A stretch of 35,706 nt of DNA from Marinilabiliaceae bacterium (GCA_016342595.1 JAEINY010000039.1:1-35706), one strand, 5' to 3'; counted from the first letter of the stretch, positions 6,137-15,294 are shown. Numbers and translations are program-made. Notes: generated by a model from the letters alone, not told the origin.

Positions 6137-9100
6137 TACTCCCGGTGCCTCCGTGTTTCCATTTTTCATCTTTATCCAATTATGCCTCCGCAAAATGTAA
6201 TAAACAATAGGTACCACATAAATATTCAACAAGGTGGAGGTTAACAATCCACCCAGGATCACTTTGGCCATGGGGCTTTGAATTTCATTCCCCGGTGCAT
6301 CGCCATTCAGGGCCAATGGTATCAGAGCCAATGCTGCTGTTAAAGCCGTCATCAGGATGGGATTGAGTCGATCGACAGAACCGTGCATCACATTATGAAG
6401 CAAATCTTTGCCATTGCCCTCCAGACTTTGATAATTGGATACCAATAAAATGCCATTCCGGGTGGCAATTCCAAACAGGGTGATGAAACCGATAATAGCC
6501 GGAATGCTGATGATGCCTTCGGTAAATCGGATGGCAAATACACCTCCAATTAAGGCCAGTGGCAGGTTCAACAGGATAATACCGGATAGTCGTCCATCAC
6601 GAAACTCCTGAAACAACAACAGGAAGATGACACAAATGGCCAAAATGGAAGTCAACATTAGTGTCTGCGAAGCCCGTGCTTCACTCTCAAACTGTCCGCC
6701 ATATTCAATGCGGTAGCCTTCCGGCAATTCTATATTGGCCTTGACATTGGCTTGAATGTCATTCACCACACTGCGTAAATCACGCTCTGCGACATTGGCT
6801 GAAACGACGATCTTACGCTGCACATTTTCACGACTCACCGATCCGGGTCCTGATGCCGACACGATGTGTGCCACTTGTTCCAAGGGTACTTTCCGGCCAT
6901 CATCCGTATCAATCAATGCACTTTTTAACCCCTCAATGGAATTGGTATAATCGCTATTCAAGCGAAGAATCAAATCAAAACTGCGTTGCCCTTCGTAGAT
7001 ATCCGCCATCTTCTCACCGGCAAAAGCAATGTCCACAAATTCATTAAATTCTTTCAATGAGATGCCATAATAAGCCAGTTTATCGCGATCGGCTTTTATC
7101 TGGATCTGCGGAATCTCTGTCTGCTGTTCCACGTTCACATCCACCAAACCAGGAACCCCATTAATGGCCGAAGAGATTTGATTTCCCAGCATAAACAAAC
7201 GGTTCAGATCCTGACCAAACAGTTTAATGGCAATGTTGGCACGCGTACCGGATAACATATGGTCGATGCGGTGACCCAGAGGTTGTCCCACAGTAGTAGC
7301 CACTCCCGGCACACCGGCCAATTTCTCCCGTACCTCCGCCATAAATTCCTCACCTGGTCGTTCATTCAGCACAAAATTCACATCTATCTCAGCACTGTTA
7401 GTCGTTTGAGAGTGTTCATCCAACTCACCCCTTCCGGTGCGCCGGGCGGTGCTGCTCACTTCCGGAATAGACAGTAGCTCTTGCTCCATGAGGTTACCCA
7501 AACGGTTACTCTCCTCCAATGAAATACCCGGTTGACTAACTGCTGAAATGGTCAAAGCCCCTTCATTAAACTCCGGTAAGAAACTGCGGCCCATGGAAAA
7601 CAACACAAACAGCGCTGCTACAAACAGCGCCAATGAGCTGCTTAGGATACTTGTTTTATGACGCAAGGCCCAGGCCAGCGACGACTCGTATCCCTTTAAC
7701 AAAGCGCTGATAAATCGATTATCCTTCTCTTTACGCGTCAGGTATTTCTCATTGGTCAGCAACAAACGGCACAACAATGGGGTCAGCGTCATGGCGACGA
7801 TGAGTGACACAAATAAGGACACAATGTAAGCAATCCCCAGGGGTTTCAACATGCGTCCTTCCATGCCCGATAAAAAGAATAAAGGCACAAAAGCCACCAT
7901 AATAATCAATGTGGCATTCATGATGGAAGCCCTAATCTCTTTAGATGCTTCATAAACAACTGTTATTGCCGACTCTCGCTTCTCACGCGGTTTGGTATGA
8001 TTCTGCCGCAGTCGTTTATACACGTTCTCCACGTCAATGATGGCATCATCCACCAATGACCCAATGGAAATGGCCATGCCGCCCAAACTCATGGTATTGA
8101 TGTTCAAATCCAGAAACTTCAAAGTCAGGATGGCACCCAGCAGTGATAAGGGAATTGCTAACAAGGAGATGATGGTGGTACGGAAACTTCCTAAAAAGAG
8201 GAAGAGAATCACAATCACAAAGATGGCCCCTTCAATCAAAGCCCGCTGTACATTGCTCACCGACGTTTCAATGAAATCGGCCTGGCGGAATATCTTGGTA
8301 TCCAGACGGACGTCAGCCGGCAAAGTAGCGACTAAATCAGCCAGGTTAGCTTCAATCTTCTCGGTTAGCTTCAGTGTATTGGTATTGGGTTGTTTCGAAA
8401 TAGAAATAATCACTGATGGTTCGGCATTCTGCGAAGCATAGCCCATCTTTACCGCACTACCAATCTTCACATCTGCCACATCCCTTAAAAACAAAGGCTG
8501 TCCATTTTGTTTGCGGATCAAAGTATTGCCCAAGGCTTCAATATCAGAAGAACGAGCCACCCCACGCACGACGTATTCATTGCCATACTCACGTACCACA
8601 CCCCCGGTTGAGTTTTCCGAAATGCTCTGACACGTTTCAGCTAATTCATCCAGCGTTACCTGATATTGGTTCATCTTAGCCGGATGGGCCAACACCTGGT
8701 ATTGTTTGTAATCACCGCCAATAATGGTCACCTGGGAGACACCACCCGTTGCCAAGAGCAAGGGCTTCACCTGCCAATCGGCGATAGTCCGTAAGGTCAT
8801 CATATCGGTGCTATCGGCTTGCAATCCGATGAAAAGTATTTCCCCCATGACACTCGACTGCGGAGCCAATGTGGGTTGTCCCACTCCCAGTGGCATCTGA
8901 CCAGCCAGCGTGACCAGTTTCTCACTCACAATCTGGCGGGCCTTAAAAATATCCGTTCCCCAATCAAACTCCACCCATACAAAGGAGAATCCCTGCGAGC
9001 TGGCCGAACGCACCCGACGTACATCGGTGGCGCCATTCACTGCCGTCTCAATGGGAAAGGTCAACATTCGCTCCACCTCTTCGGTGGCCATGCCATGGGC

Positions 9101-9256
9101 ATCGGTCATCACCACCACGGTAGGAGCTGTCAGATCCGGAAACACATCCACATCCATATCGCGGGCCGTATAAATACCGGACACCATCAATAACACTGCT
9201 CCCAACAGCACAAACAGCTTGTTGTGAAGCGAAAATTGTATAATTTTATTTAACAT
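6125..9256 (-). CDS. Heavy-metal RND efflux pump (CusA/CzcA family)
   Basis: Inner-membrane proton-driven pump that moves metal ions from cytoplasm or periplasm through the fusion protein to the outer-membrane channel. At 1043 residues it has the full RND architecture: TM1 near 12-30, porter loops, a TM2-6 block from about 340, a second porter half, and a final TM block ending about 1025. The TM4 signature is SIGSLVDDAIIDVEN (D403, D404, D408, E410). It starts IG rather than the DFG of CzcA-type zinc/cobalt pumps and so looks nearer the CusA/HME4-5 pattern, but substrate cannot be assigned. It is 14 nt downstream of the fusion-protein gene. The C-terminus VVKV is written by a copy of the intergenic repeat. 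Confidence 0.93.
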   Translation of the reverse strand: MLNKIIQFSLHNKLFVLLGAVLLMVSGIYTARDMDVDVFPDLTAPTVVVMTDAHGMATEEVERMLTFPIETAVNGATDVRRVRSASSQGFSFVWVEFDWGTDIFKARQIVSEKLVTLAGQMPLGVGQPTLAPQSSVMGEILFIGLQADSTDMMTLRTIADWQVKPLLLATGGVSQVTIIGGDYKQYQVLAHPAKMNQYQVTLDELAETCQSISENSTGGVVREYGNEYVVRGVARSSDIEALGNTLIRKQNGQPLFLRDVADVKIGSAVKMGYASQNAEPSVIISISKQPNTNTLKLTEKIEANLADLVATLPADVRLDTKIFRQADFIETSVSNVQRALIEGAIFVIVILFLFLGSFRTTIISLLAIPLSLLGAILTLKFLDLNINTMSLGGMAISIGSLVDDAIIDVENVYKRLRQNHTKPREKRESAITVVYEASKEIRASIMNATLIIMVAFVPLFFLSGMEGRMLKPLGIAYIVSLFVSLIVAMTLTPLLCRLLLTNEKYLTRKEKDNRFISALLKGYESSLAWALRHKTSILSSSLALFVAALFVLFSMGRSFLPEFNEGALTISAVSQPGISLEESNRLGNLMEQELLSIPEVSSTARRTGRGELDEHSQTTNSAEIDVNFVLNERPGEEFMAEVREKLAGVPGVATTVGQPLGHRIDHMLSGTRANIAIKLFGQDLNRLFMLGNQISSAINGVPGLVDVNVEQQTEIPQIQIKADRDKLAYYGISLKEFNEFVDIAFAGEKMADIYEGQRSFDLILRLNSDYTNSIEGLKSALIDTDDGRKVPLEQVAHIVSASGPGSVSRENVQRKIVVSANVAERDLRSVVNDIQANVKANIELPEGYRIEYGGQFESEARASQTLMLTSILAICVIFLLLFQEFRDGRLSGIILLNLPLALIGGVFAIRFTEGIISIPAIIGFITLFGIATRNGILLVSNYQSLEGNGKDLLHNVMHGSVDRLNPILMTALTAALALIPLALNGDAPGNEIQSPMAKVILGGLLTSTLLNIYVVPIVYYILRRHNWIKMKNGNTEAPGVVKV

Positions 9257-9270
9257 TTCGAGCTCCTTTC

Positions 9271-10776
9271 TTAATGTACATGACCAGCATGAGGGTCAAT
9301 ACTACTGGAAACAGCCGCCAGTTTTACCAATAATGCGCCACGCGTGACGATGCGTTCCTGGCTTTTTAAACCGGCTGTCACGACTGTGCGCATGCCGTCC
9401 CTCGCTCCTGTTTTCACTACCCGCTTCTCAAAAAGCTCAGGTGTCAGCTGCACGAATACAAAGAAATTCCCTTGCTCCTCAACCAATGCCGATTGAGGCA
9501 CCGATAATACAGCTTCCTTTGCTGCGGATTTCATAAATACATCCACAAATCCACCGGCTGCTAAATCTGCTGTATAATCCACTTCTATGTTAACCGGTAT
9601 GAGATAGCTGTCACTGTTGGTCGCCCGACCATAGGAAAGAATACGGCCGTTCAGGTCTTTCAATGAATGCGTCTGATTTCCAATACTTGTCACGATGTTG
9701 GCTGATTCGATTGTGGCGATCTCCTGAAGTTTGGATTGGCGCACCATGGCTTTAAGCAGCAAACGGTCGGTTTGGGTAATGGTTAACAGTGACGTCCCGG
9801 CTTCTACAAACGCGCCATTACGCACATGCACCTGATGCACAAAACCATTTGACGCAGCACTCACCACCTCACCGGATTGATTGAGCGTATTTTTCAGGTT
9901 CTTCCATTCAGCAGCCGCTTTTTCATGATCGGCCTTAGCTTGTTGCAACTCCTTTTGAGACACAATCTGTTGTTTAGCTAATTTTTGTTTCCGTATCCAT
10001 TCCGATTGCGTGCGCTCAAATTCTGCTTTGGCTTGACGACGCTTCACTTCCGTATTTTCAACCAAACCTTCCCCAACAACTGTTAAGAGAGGACTTCCAG
10101 CCGTCACGGCTTTCCCTTCAGTTAGCATACCATTGGAAAAGTTGACGATACCGCTGGATTTGGCCACGATAATGGTTTCATTGGCCGGCGATGGCTGAAC
10201 CGATGCGGTAGCTTTGATCACAGAGCCAAAATTACCCACCTGGGGTGCATCCGTCGCAAAATCGACTTTCCACGATTGCTCTTTGGTGAATGAAATGGCA
10301 TTGGAAGAGGCAGGCATCGCTTCTTCGGCCTCATGGATGGCATCGTGCTCATCAGCATACACCTGAATGTCACGAACCACCACTTGTTGCTGTTGGCCAT
10401 TCTTCTGGATATCAAAAATCAACTGGCCTTTACCGGCTGTTCCGGGTTGTAACTTAAAGGCATAAATACCGGATCGAACCGCTTGATTCACTGTTTGACG
10501 GATACCTTTGGTGCCTACCACCAGTGACAGTGTCACCGAAGTCGCCTCCATGGGTTTAAAACCGTCCAATACAGAAAAGTGAGCCAATACATTGGAAGTA
10601 TGCCCCACAATGAAGGGATCGGCTTCGGCAAACACTTCCAATTGATTGGAATAGGCCGTTAACGGTAATTTTACTTCATCGTGCCCATGACCATGCTCAT
10701 CATGTGCCGGTGCCTGACCACAAGAAGTGGATAATAGCACGATTAATAAAAGGGGAATATATTTTAGAATCATCAT
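9271..10776 (-). CDS. Membrane-fusion lipoprotein of metal RND pump (CusB/CzcB-like)
   Basis: Periplasmic adaptor joining the RND pump to the TolC-like channel. A lipoprotein signal (LLSTSCGQ, C19) is followed by a His-rich stretch AHDEHGHGHDE likely to bind metal. Next is an extra N-terminal domain (about 35-165), then the adaptor core with barrel-sandwich, coiled-coil hairpin (about 240-305, rich in K, Q and E) and beta-barrel parts. At 501 residues it is longer than minimal adaptors because of the N-terminal domain, as in some CzcB-type proteins. It ends in HAGHVH, a second small His cluster. Two ATG codons are adjacent at the start (10776 and 10773). The upstream 330 nt hold a multi-hairpin element separating it from the His-rich lipoprotein gene. 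Confidence 0.9.
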   Translation of the reverse strand: MMILKYIPLLLIVLLSTSCGQAPAHDEHGHGHDEVKLPLTAYSNQLEVFAEADPFIVGHTSNVLAHFSVLDGFKPMEATSVTLSLVVGTKGIRQTVNQAVRSGIYAFKLQPGTAGKGQLIFDIQKNGQQQQVVVRDIQVYADEHDAIHEAEEAMPASSNAISFTKEQSWKVDFATDAPQVGNFGSVIKATASVQPSPANETIIVAKSSGIVNFSNGMLTEGKAVTAGSPLLTVVGEGLVENTEVKRRQAKAEFERTQSEWIRKQKLAKQQIVSQKELQQAKADHEKAAAEWKNLKNTLNQSGEVVSAASNGFVHQVHVRNGAFVEAGTSLLTITQTDRLLLKAMVRQSKLQEIATIESANIVTSIGNQTHSLKDLNGRILSYGRATNSDSYLIPVNIEVDYTADLAAGGFVDVFMKSAAKEAVLSVPQSALVEEQGNFFVFVQLTPELFEKRVVKTGARDGMRTVVTAGLKSQERIVTRGALLVKLAAVSSSIDPHAGHVH

Positions 10777-10834
10777 GTTGTAATGTTTAATTTATAATTG
10801 TACACCATTGGGAATAGATCATTAGATAATAATT

Positions 10835-11008
10835 CAACCCACTTCGGGGTTGCTTTCCTTACTAGTGTAGCATACCCCGCGCTGCGCACGGGGCTATTCA
10901 CGTTAATGTCCGTCGGACATAATTAATCCTGAAGGGATTTAACTCGAATAACCACGGGTAAAACCCGTGGACTAGCTGTGTCTTGCAACCAGAACCCTAA
11001 AGGGGTTC
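10835..11008. repeat. Composite element of six hairpins in the metal locus
   Basis: Six short palindromes follow one another. Stems are CAACCC/GGGTTG (10835-10852); CCCCG/CGGGG with an inner GC step (10875-10893); ATGTCCG/CGGACAT around one T (10906-10920); AATCC/GGATT (10925-10939); CCACGGGT/ACCCGTGG around AAA (10952-10970); and GAACCC/GGGTTC (10992-11008). No gene lies in 10777-11105. None has a T-run, so they are not simple terminators. The arrangement resembles REP-like intergenic repeats I have seen in Bacteroidota genomes. Confidence 0.7.
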
Positions 11009-11105
11009 AACACTTGATTGGCATAATTAACAAAAACCGAGCAAGCAGGTGAAAATGAGGAAAACGACATTCCCCATTTCACCAATGCTTAACATTCAAT
11101 ACGAA

Positions 11106-11399
11106 TTAATGCGAATGGTCGTGATCATGTTCGTGATCGTGAGCCTCTTCTTTCGCATGCTCTTTCTTTGTTTCATCGCTGCACTTGCCAGCCGAAGGAC
11201 AACCTGAACAAGCTGATTCCTTTTCAGTGGAATCCACCTTAAAAGCTTCTTGTTGAGGTGCGGCATCGTGATCATGAGCTTCATGAACCGAACCGTCGGC
11301 ATGTGTGTGCGTACCTTCATGGTTTTGCTTGTCTTTTTTATTACCACAAGCAGTTAAGAAAAGTGCCGATAAAGCGAAAACAAATAACAGTTTTTGCAT
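11106..11399 (-). CDS. His-rich putative metal-binding lipoprotein
   Basis: A 97-residue lipoprotein: signal peptide with lipobox LTACGN (C18), then a hydrophilic body. The body has clusters HEGTHTHADGSVHEAHDHD, a cysteine group ACSGCPSAGKC, and a tail HDHEHDHDHSH. Both the histidine runs and the CxxC-x4-C group suggest reversible binding of soft or borderline divalent metals (Zn, Cu, Ni). I infer a periplasmic buffer or donor for the adjacent adaptor. No catalytic domain is visible. It lies 165 nt after the other His-rich gene, in the same direction, and before the adaptor gene across the hairpin element. It might be mistaken for a spurious ORF, but lipobox, composition and position argue that it is real. 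Confidence 0.75.
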   Translation of the reverse strand: MQKLLFVFALSALFLTACGNKKDKQNHEGTHTHADGSVHEAHDHDAAPQQEAFKVDSTEKESACSGCPSAGKCSDETKKEHAKEEAHDHEHDHDHSH

Positions 11400-11556
11400 G
11401 ATTCAAAGGTGTAAAATAATTAGTAAATGAAAACCATCCAGCTTAACTCCTAATTGCAAAGAGTAGCCATCGGTTTTAAAGTCTTTGATAGTATAAATCA
11501 TGAAACGAGCCTAAAGTGATAGTATCAAGTGAAAATTAATGCACTTAGGCGAGTTC

Positions 11557-11580
11557 CATATGATCAAATCTGATCATATG
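11557..11580. repeat. 10-bp perfect inverted repeat over the stop of the His-rich gene
   Basis: CATATGATCA (11557-11566), loop AATC, TGATCATATG (11571-11580). The - strand stop codon TGA of the upstream gene lies in the first arm and its last codons in the second. No T-run follows, so it is not a classical terminator. It could be an attenuator, a processing site or an operator. Confidence 0.6.
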
Positions 11581-12016
11581 AAAATACAGGCGGCGCCCTT
11601 AAAGGGACCGCTAAATTATAACTCTGTAGTAGTTTCTGAGGATAAAAAATATACGCAAAAGTCACCTCTTCCTCCAATGGAATAGGTAATGGTTGCACTT
11701 CACTAATCAAGTAATTGGCACTGACATCAACAATCTTACTTAAGACTGGCTTGACTTCAAAATGACAGTGACTCTGGCTGTCATCCGAATGGGCATGTTG
11801 AACATGTGCTGTGGTTTCATCTTCATGCGAATGCTCATGCTGATGACTGCCATTATGGTGGTGATCATGTTGCTGCCCGGCGGCATGCACACACAATAAA
11901 TCTGAACCATGCATGCTGTGCTCAGCATGGTGATGATGAGGAATCACATTGTGGGCGAATACAATACTGTAGACGGCCAACAACACAAATGCTGCTATAT
12001 TCCTCACTTTAGTCAT
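11564..12016 (-). CDS. His-rich exported protein of the metal efflux locus
   Basis: A 150-residue protein of unknown function with an N-terminal signal or anchor segment (about 5-21). A region of about 60 residues (22-84) holds 21 histidines, including PHHHH and DHHHNGSHQHEHSHED. A less polar C-terminal third (about 95-150) ends LRAPPVFSYDQI. Small His-rich proteins of this plan often stand before Cus/Czc-like RND genes in Bacteroidota. I infer periplasmic metal binding, either sensing or buffering. It is the first gene of the locus. A candidate -7 box (12030-12037) lies only 14 nt upstream, which would leave a very short leader. No two-component regulator is in the window. Confidence 0.75.
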   Translation of the reverse strand: MTKVRNIAAFVLLAVYSIVFAHNVIPHHHHAEHSMHGSDLLCVHAAGQQHDHHHNGSHQHEHSHEDETTAHVQHAHSDDSQSHCHFEVKPVLSKIVDVSANYLISEVQPLPIPLEEEVTFAYIFYPQKLLQSYNLAVPLRAPPVFSYDQI

Positions 12017-12029
12017 GCTGCAATAATAA

Positions 12030-12037
12030 CAAAAATA
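12030..12037 (-). promoter_or_regulatory. Weak candidate -7 box for the metal locus
   Basis: CAAAAATA on the + strand reads TATTTTTG on the - strand, an exact TAnnTTTG match. The start codon at 12016 is so close that the leader would be about 7 nt. No -33 element is clear. Confidence 0.25.
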
Positions 12038-12057
12038 TTTCTGAATCGTTCATCTTT

Positions 12058-12196
12058 CCCCTCCTGATTTTTTTTAGGAGGGGTGCCGAAGGTGGGGTGG
12101 TTAATTAACTATAATGTTAAAGGCGAATTTCCTGGGATTTTGCTCAGCAAAATTGCTTTTAAACAAATAACCACCTTCGAATTATCCGAAAGGTGG
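12058..12196. repeat. Three-hairpin palindromic module
   Basis: CCCCTCCT (12058-12065) pairs with AGGAGGGG (12076-12083) around a T-rich loop. ATTTTGCT pairs with AGCAAAAT around one C (12137-12153). CCACCTTCG (12171-12179) pairs either with CGAAAGGTGG (12187-12196) or exactly with CGAAGGTGG (12087-12095), so alternative folds are possible. GTGCCGAAGGTGGGGTGGTT is reminiscent of a palindromic intergenic repeat common in several phyla. A 67-codon open frame crossing it looks accidental. Confidence 0.6.
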
Positions 12197-12406
12197 CTTT
12201 CAATTATAACCAATCCCAGATGTATAACTAATTTAATTCTTCTGAGATTTCTTTTCTGCAAGCTGCAGGAGTATTTTTTGCGATAAAGATTATTAAATCA
12301 GGGATGATTCAATTTAAACGCATGGATTCAGACGCTGATTTTTAAGATGGTCAGGATTCGAATTACAATGCATGGATCTGCGTCTACCATAAGTCCTGAA
12401 GTAAAC
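12197..12406. other. Non-coding spacer with repeat remnants
   Basis: No gene is seen. GCATGGAT occurs twice (about 12320 and 12369), next to TCAGACGC and CTGCGTCTA, which are inverted with respect to each other. This looks like debris of a dispersed repeat. Confidence 0.3.
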
Positions 12407-14914
12407 CTACAAGCTCAACTCAAATTTAGCGCGAATGCCAAAGTTAGGCGCTCCTACTTTTGAATCAGGTGTGAGCCGCCAGACCGCATCAAAGCGAAGG
12501 ACCTTTAAAATATTAGCGATACCGGCCCCCACTTCTACATAAGGCTTGCCATCCAGTGATGTGACAGAAGCCGGTAATTGGATGGATTCGTATTGCCGGT
12601 CACTTAAGTCACCTACCATGGCTTTGGCTGAGAATACCTCGCGAAATCCCAGACTTCGTAATAGCGGTATGCGGTTTAAGAAAAATCCGTTCAGATGGTA
12701 TTCGGTGTAAGCGTGCACATAGCGGTCATGCACAAACTCCAGGTAATTGATCATGTTAAAGTCATAGGTGTAATAGCCGTAGGTCTCATTTCCACGCGGA
12801 ATCTCCAGGAAGGTATAGGGTAACTTTCCGAAAACAGCCCCGCCCTCCACAGCATATCTAAAGGTTGTTTGGCCGAGGTGAACTATGTGCTTGATGGTCG
12901 CATGCAGCTTGGTATAATTCTCTTCCTGGCCGGCAAACGATACCCGCCCGGCGGCGACAGTAAAATGTAAAATGGGATAATCAGTCGCCAGATAAAGCCG
13001 CATAAATTCATCATCCAGTATTTTTTCGCGCCAGGACAAACGGATATCCAGTGCTGCTTCGTAATTAGTCACCTTATCTACCGCATTACCCTGATACAGG
13101 AAGGGATAAAACTCAGGTGAATGGTGCTGAACCTGCCCCACATCCAATTTGGTCGACAGACCTGTCTTCCATTCATGCTCATAGCTCAGGTGCATATTTT
13201 GCTGACGGTATAACTCATCAAATTCATCGCGGGTAAAAAAGGCGGATACCAGGTTGTTCTCAGAGGCGGTCAGCATGTTTTCATACAGATAGAGAATCTT
13301 ACGGTTCTCGCCCATCCGGGCATAGGTATCGTCATAGGATAGCTTAAACACCCGTCGTCGGATGCCAGGTAATTTATAACCACCACCCACACTTGCCGAC
13401 ACTTTCCCGGTCCGGGTGGCATAGCCCAATCCGCCCCAGGCCATCCATCGGTTGCTGATCTCTTTACTGGTTCGACCGCCCATAAACAGGCGCATGCCCT
13501 CAATTTTATTGAACTGCAGCAAATGCATATAAGGCCCCATCTCCAAACTGCCAAAATCATAATAGCCGGTCATGGACATGCGTGCAAAATTATCAATCAG
13601 CTTCACCACAGGAATGGTGTTAACCGAATCAATGGTGGCATACAATTCCTTGTCATTAGCTGTTAAGGGTACGTGCCGCGCTTTCAACCAATAAGTGGTA
13701 TCCCGGTCTTTAAAACCGTCCGTTTTAACCGATTCATAGGATAAACTCTTAGCACTTAACTCAAGAGCAGTTACAGGATTAATAATGACTTTATCGTAGG
13801 AGGCTTGTTGGGTAAAGTCCAATTCCATCCGGTCATTCTTGGTCGGGATATCGATGGGCAGGTAATCAAAAACTGCCGAAATAACATTGGTTCCAAAGAA
13901 GGACAAACTATCATTGACCAGCTGAAATTCGCTACTCAGCGACAATGATTTCACAAAATTCATGTTGCTCCTGGTCGATAATTCACCAGTCACCTCCACC
14001 AATGAAAAGTATTTATCTTCTATGACCATGTGGCCTCGAAACACTTTATCTTGTTTGCGTCGGGGCGTAAATAGAATCTTATAATGGGTCACTCCACCCA
14101 CCACCGCACTATCTTCTATGTAATAGTGATAAAAAAACCACCCATTGGAAGCTGCCGGGCTCACAAAGTTTTCTTCAAATAACTTGAGAAAATTATCGTA
14201 GAAATTATACTCAATGTCTAATCCGCTGGTATATCCGCCTATTTCGTAATCGCCCAACACGCCTAATCCCGAGGTCTTATCCGCCAAAATTGTGGACTTT
14301 TGCCGCAAGGGCTGACGTTGAAACTCGTTGTACACGATCTGCTCTGATAAATACACCGGCAGGTATTTGCTGCCATCATCGGCCGTTCGAAAGACAGATT
14401 GGTGCTTCCGAAAAGGGCGGGCCTCCATTAAGGTACTATCGGCATTGTTAATGAGGTATTCCCATTTGGAGTATTTCTCGTAATGAAAACTTTTATGATT
14501 CTCCGGATTGTTCCGTTTTTTGTTGGCCACCATCTTCTCCAGCAGCGCCCTCACCGGTCCATCATCCGGTTTTATCTCCACTTCCATCAGTGCAATATTA
14601 TCGGGCGACAACTCAATGTTTATGGGATTGGATAACTGAGTCACCTCTAACTTATATTCCAGATAACCAATGGACGAAAATACAAGCGTATCTGCCTTGG
14701 CTGGCGAGGACAATTTGAAACTGCCGTTTACATCACTGATGGTTCCGATCGTTGTGCCTTTTAAATAGACATTCACCATGGGAATACCTTCTTTTGTACT
14801 GGCGTCAATCACCGTCCCCTTGAAAAGCAAAGCCTGCCCCAAACTCACTTGTGCCAACACACAAAAACAGATCAACAGCACGATCCATCGTATTCCCAAC
14901 CTCCTTCTCAACAT
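12407..14914 (-). CDS. DUF5686 / carboxypeptidase-regulatory-like outer-membrane protein
   Basis: An 835-residue predicted outer-membrane barrel protein of unknown function. A signal peptide (about 1-26) precedes a CarboxypepD_reg-like beta-sandwich (about 29-115: FKGTVIDASTKEGIPMVNVY, then TISDVNGSFKLS). Next comes a long DUF5686 region, rich in aromatic and alternating residues, ending in the barrel-closing IRAKFELSL. The combination is common in Bacteroidota and resembles TonB-dependent receptors without plug or TonB box. It lies alone on the - strand between two non-coding spacers, so operon context gives no clue to the ligand. The start at 14914 gives a clean signal peptide (MLRRRLG then a hydrophobic core). 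Confidence 0.88.
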   Translation of the reverse strand: MLRRRLGIRWIVLLICFCVLAQVSLGQALLFKGTVIDASTKEGIPMVNVYLKGTTIGTISDVNGSFKLSSPAKADTLVFSSIGYLEYKLEVTQLSNPINIELSPDNIALMEVEIKPDDGPVRALLEKMVANKKRNNPENHKSFHYEKYSKWEYLINNADSTLMEARPFRKHQSVFRTADDGSKYLPVYLSEQIVYNEFQRQPLRQKSTILADKTSGLGVLGDYEIGGYTSGLDIEYNFYDNFLKLFEENFVSPAASNGWFFYHYYIEDSAVVGGVTHYKILFTPRRKQDKVFRGHMVIEDKYFSLVEVTGELSTRSNMNFVKSLSLSSEFQLVNDSLSFFGTNVISAVFDYLPIDIPTKNDRMELDFTQQASYDKVIINPVTALELSAKSLSYESVKTDGFKDRDTTYWLKARHVPLTANDKELYATIDSVNTIPVVKLIDNFARMSMTGYYDFGSLEMGPYMHLLQFNKIEGMRLFMGGRTSKEISNRWMAWGGLGYATRTGKVSASVGGGYKLPGIRRRVFKLSYDDTYARMGENRKILYLYENMLTASENNLVSAFFTRDEFDELYRQQNMHLSYEHEWKTGLSTKLDVGQVQHHSPEFYPFLYQGNAVDKVTNYEAALDIRLSWREKILDDEFMRLYLATDYPILHFTVAAGRVSFAGQEENYTKLHATIKHIVHLGQTTFRYAVEGGAVFGKLPYTFLEIPRGNETYGYYTYDFNMINYLEFVHDRYVHAYTEYHLNGFFLNRIPLLRSLGFREVFSAKAMVGDLSDRQYESIQLPASVTSLDGKPYVEVGAGIANILKVLRFDAVWRLTPDSKVGAPNFGIRAKFELSL

Positions 14915-15294
14915 AGGGTCAATTTATAACTATTAAAACGCATTTATTAATCGTTTGGTCAATTACAATTTATAGACAGATGGCATGAGTCATACACTTA
15001 CTCAACAATAATTATGAAAACTCATTTTTCACTACAACTATCATAAAAAGATAGACATTAAGGTTTCCAGATACAAAATCACCCATCAAAATGCATATAA
15101 GAACCGGGTATTGATTAATATAATAAAAAGACAATATTAGCTGATAAGGGTTGCTTCCTCTAATAAAAAGGAACGAACTTGCATTTTTTAAGGATGAAAC
15201 GTACTGCTTCATCTAATCAAGACAGCAGACCGTGCATAAAGTTTCAGAAGAAACGAGCTTTCGCCTGTTATTCCATTTAAATTTCAAACTGCAC
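14915..15294. other. Gene-free AT-rich spacer
   Basis: The spacer separates two divergently transcribed genes. A 66-codon open frame on the - strand (15012-15212) has no family resemblance, and I regard it as chance. No clear promoter box is seen for the DUF5686 gene. Confidence 0.4.

Noticed and set aside
8037-8441. 134-codon open frame on the opposite strand of the RND pump
   Set aside because: Shadow frame inside a well-supported gene, with composition that follows the antisense of TM codons.
12083-12286. 67-codon + strand open frame
   Set aside because: It runs through palindromic repeat DNA, has odd composition and resembles nothing.
15012-15212. 66-codon - strand open frame in the spacer
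   Set aside because: AT-rich hydrophobic chance frame with no recognisable start context or homologue pattern.
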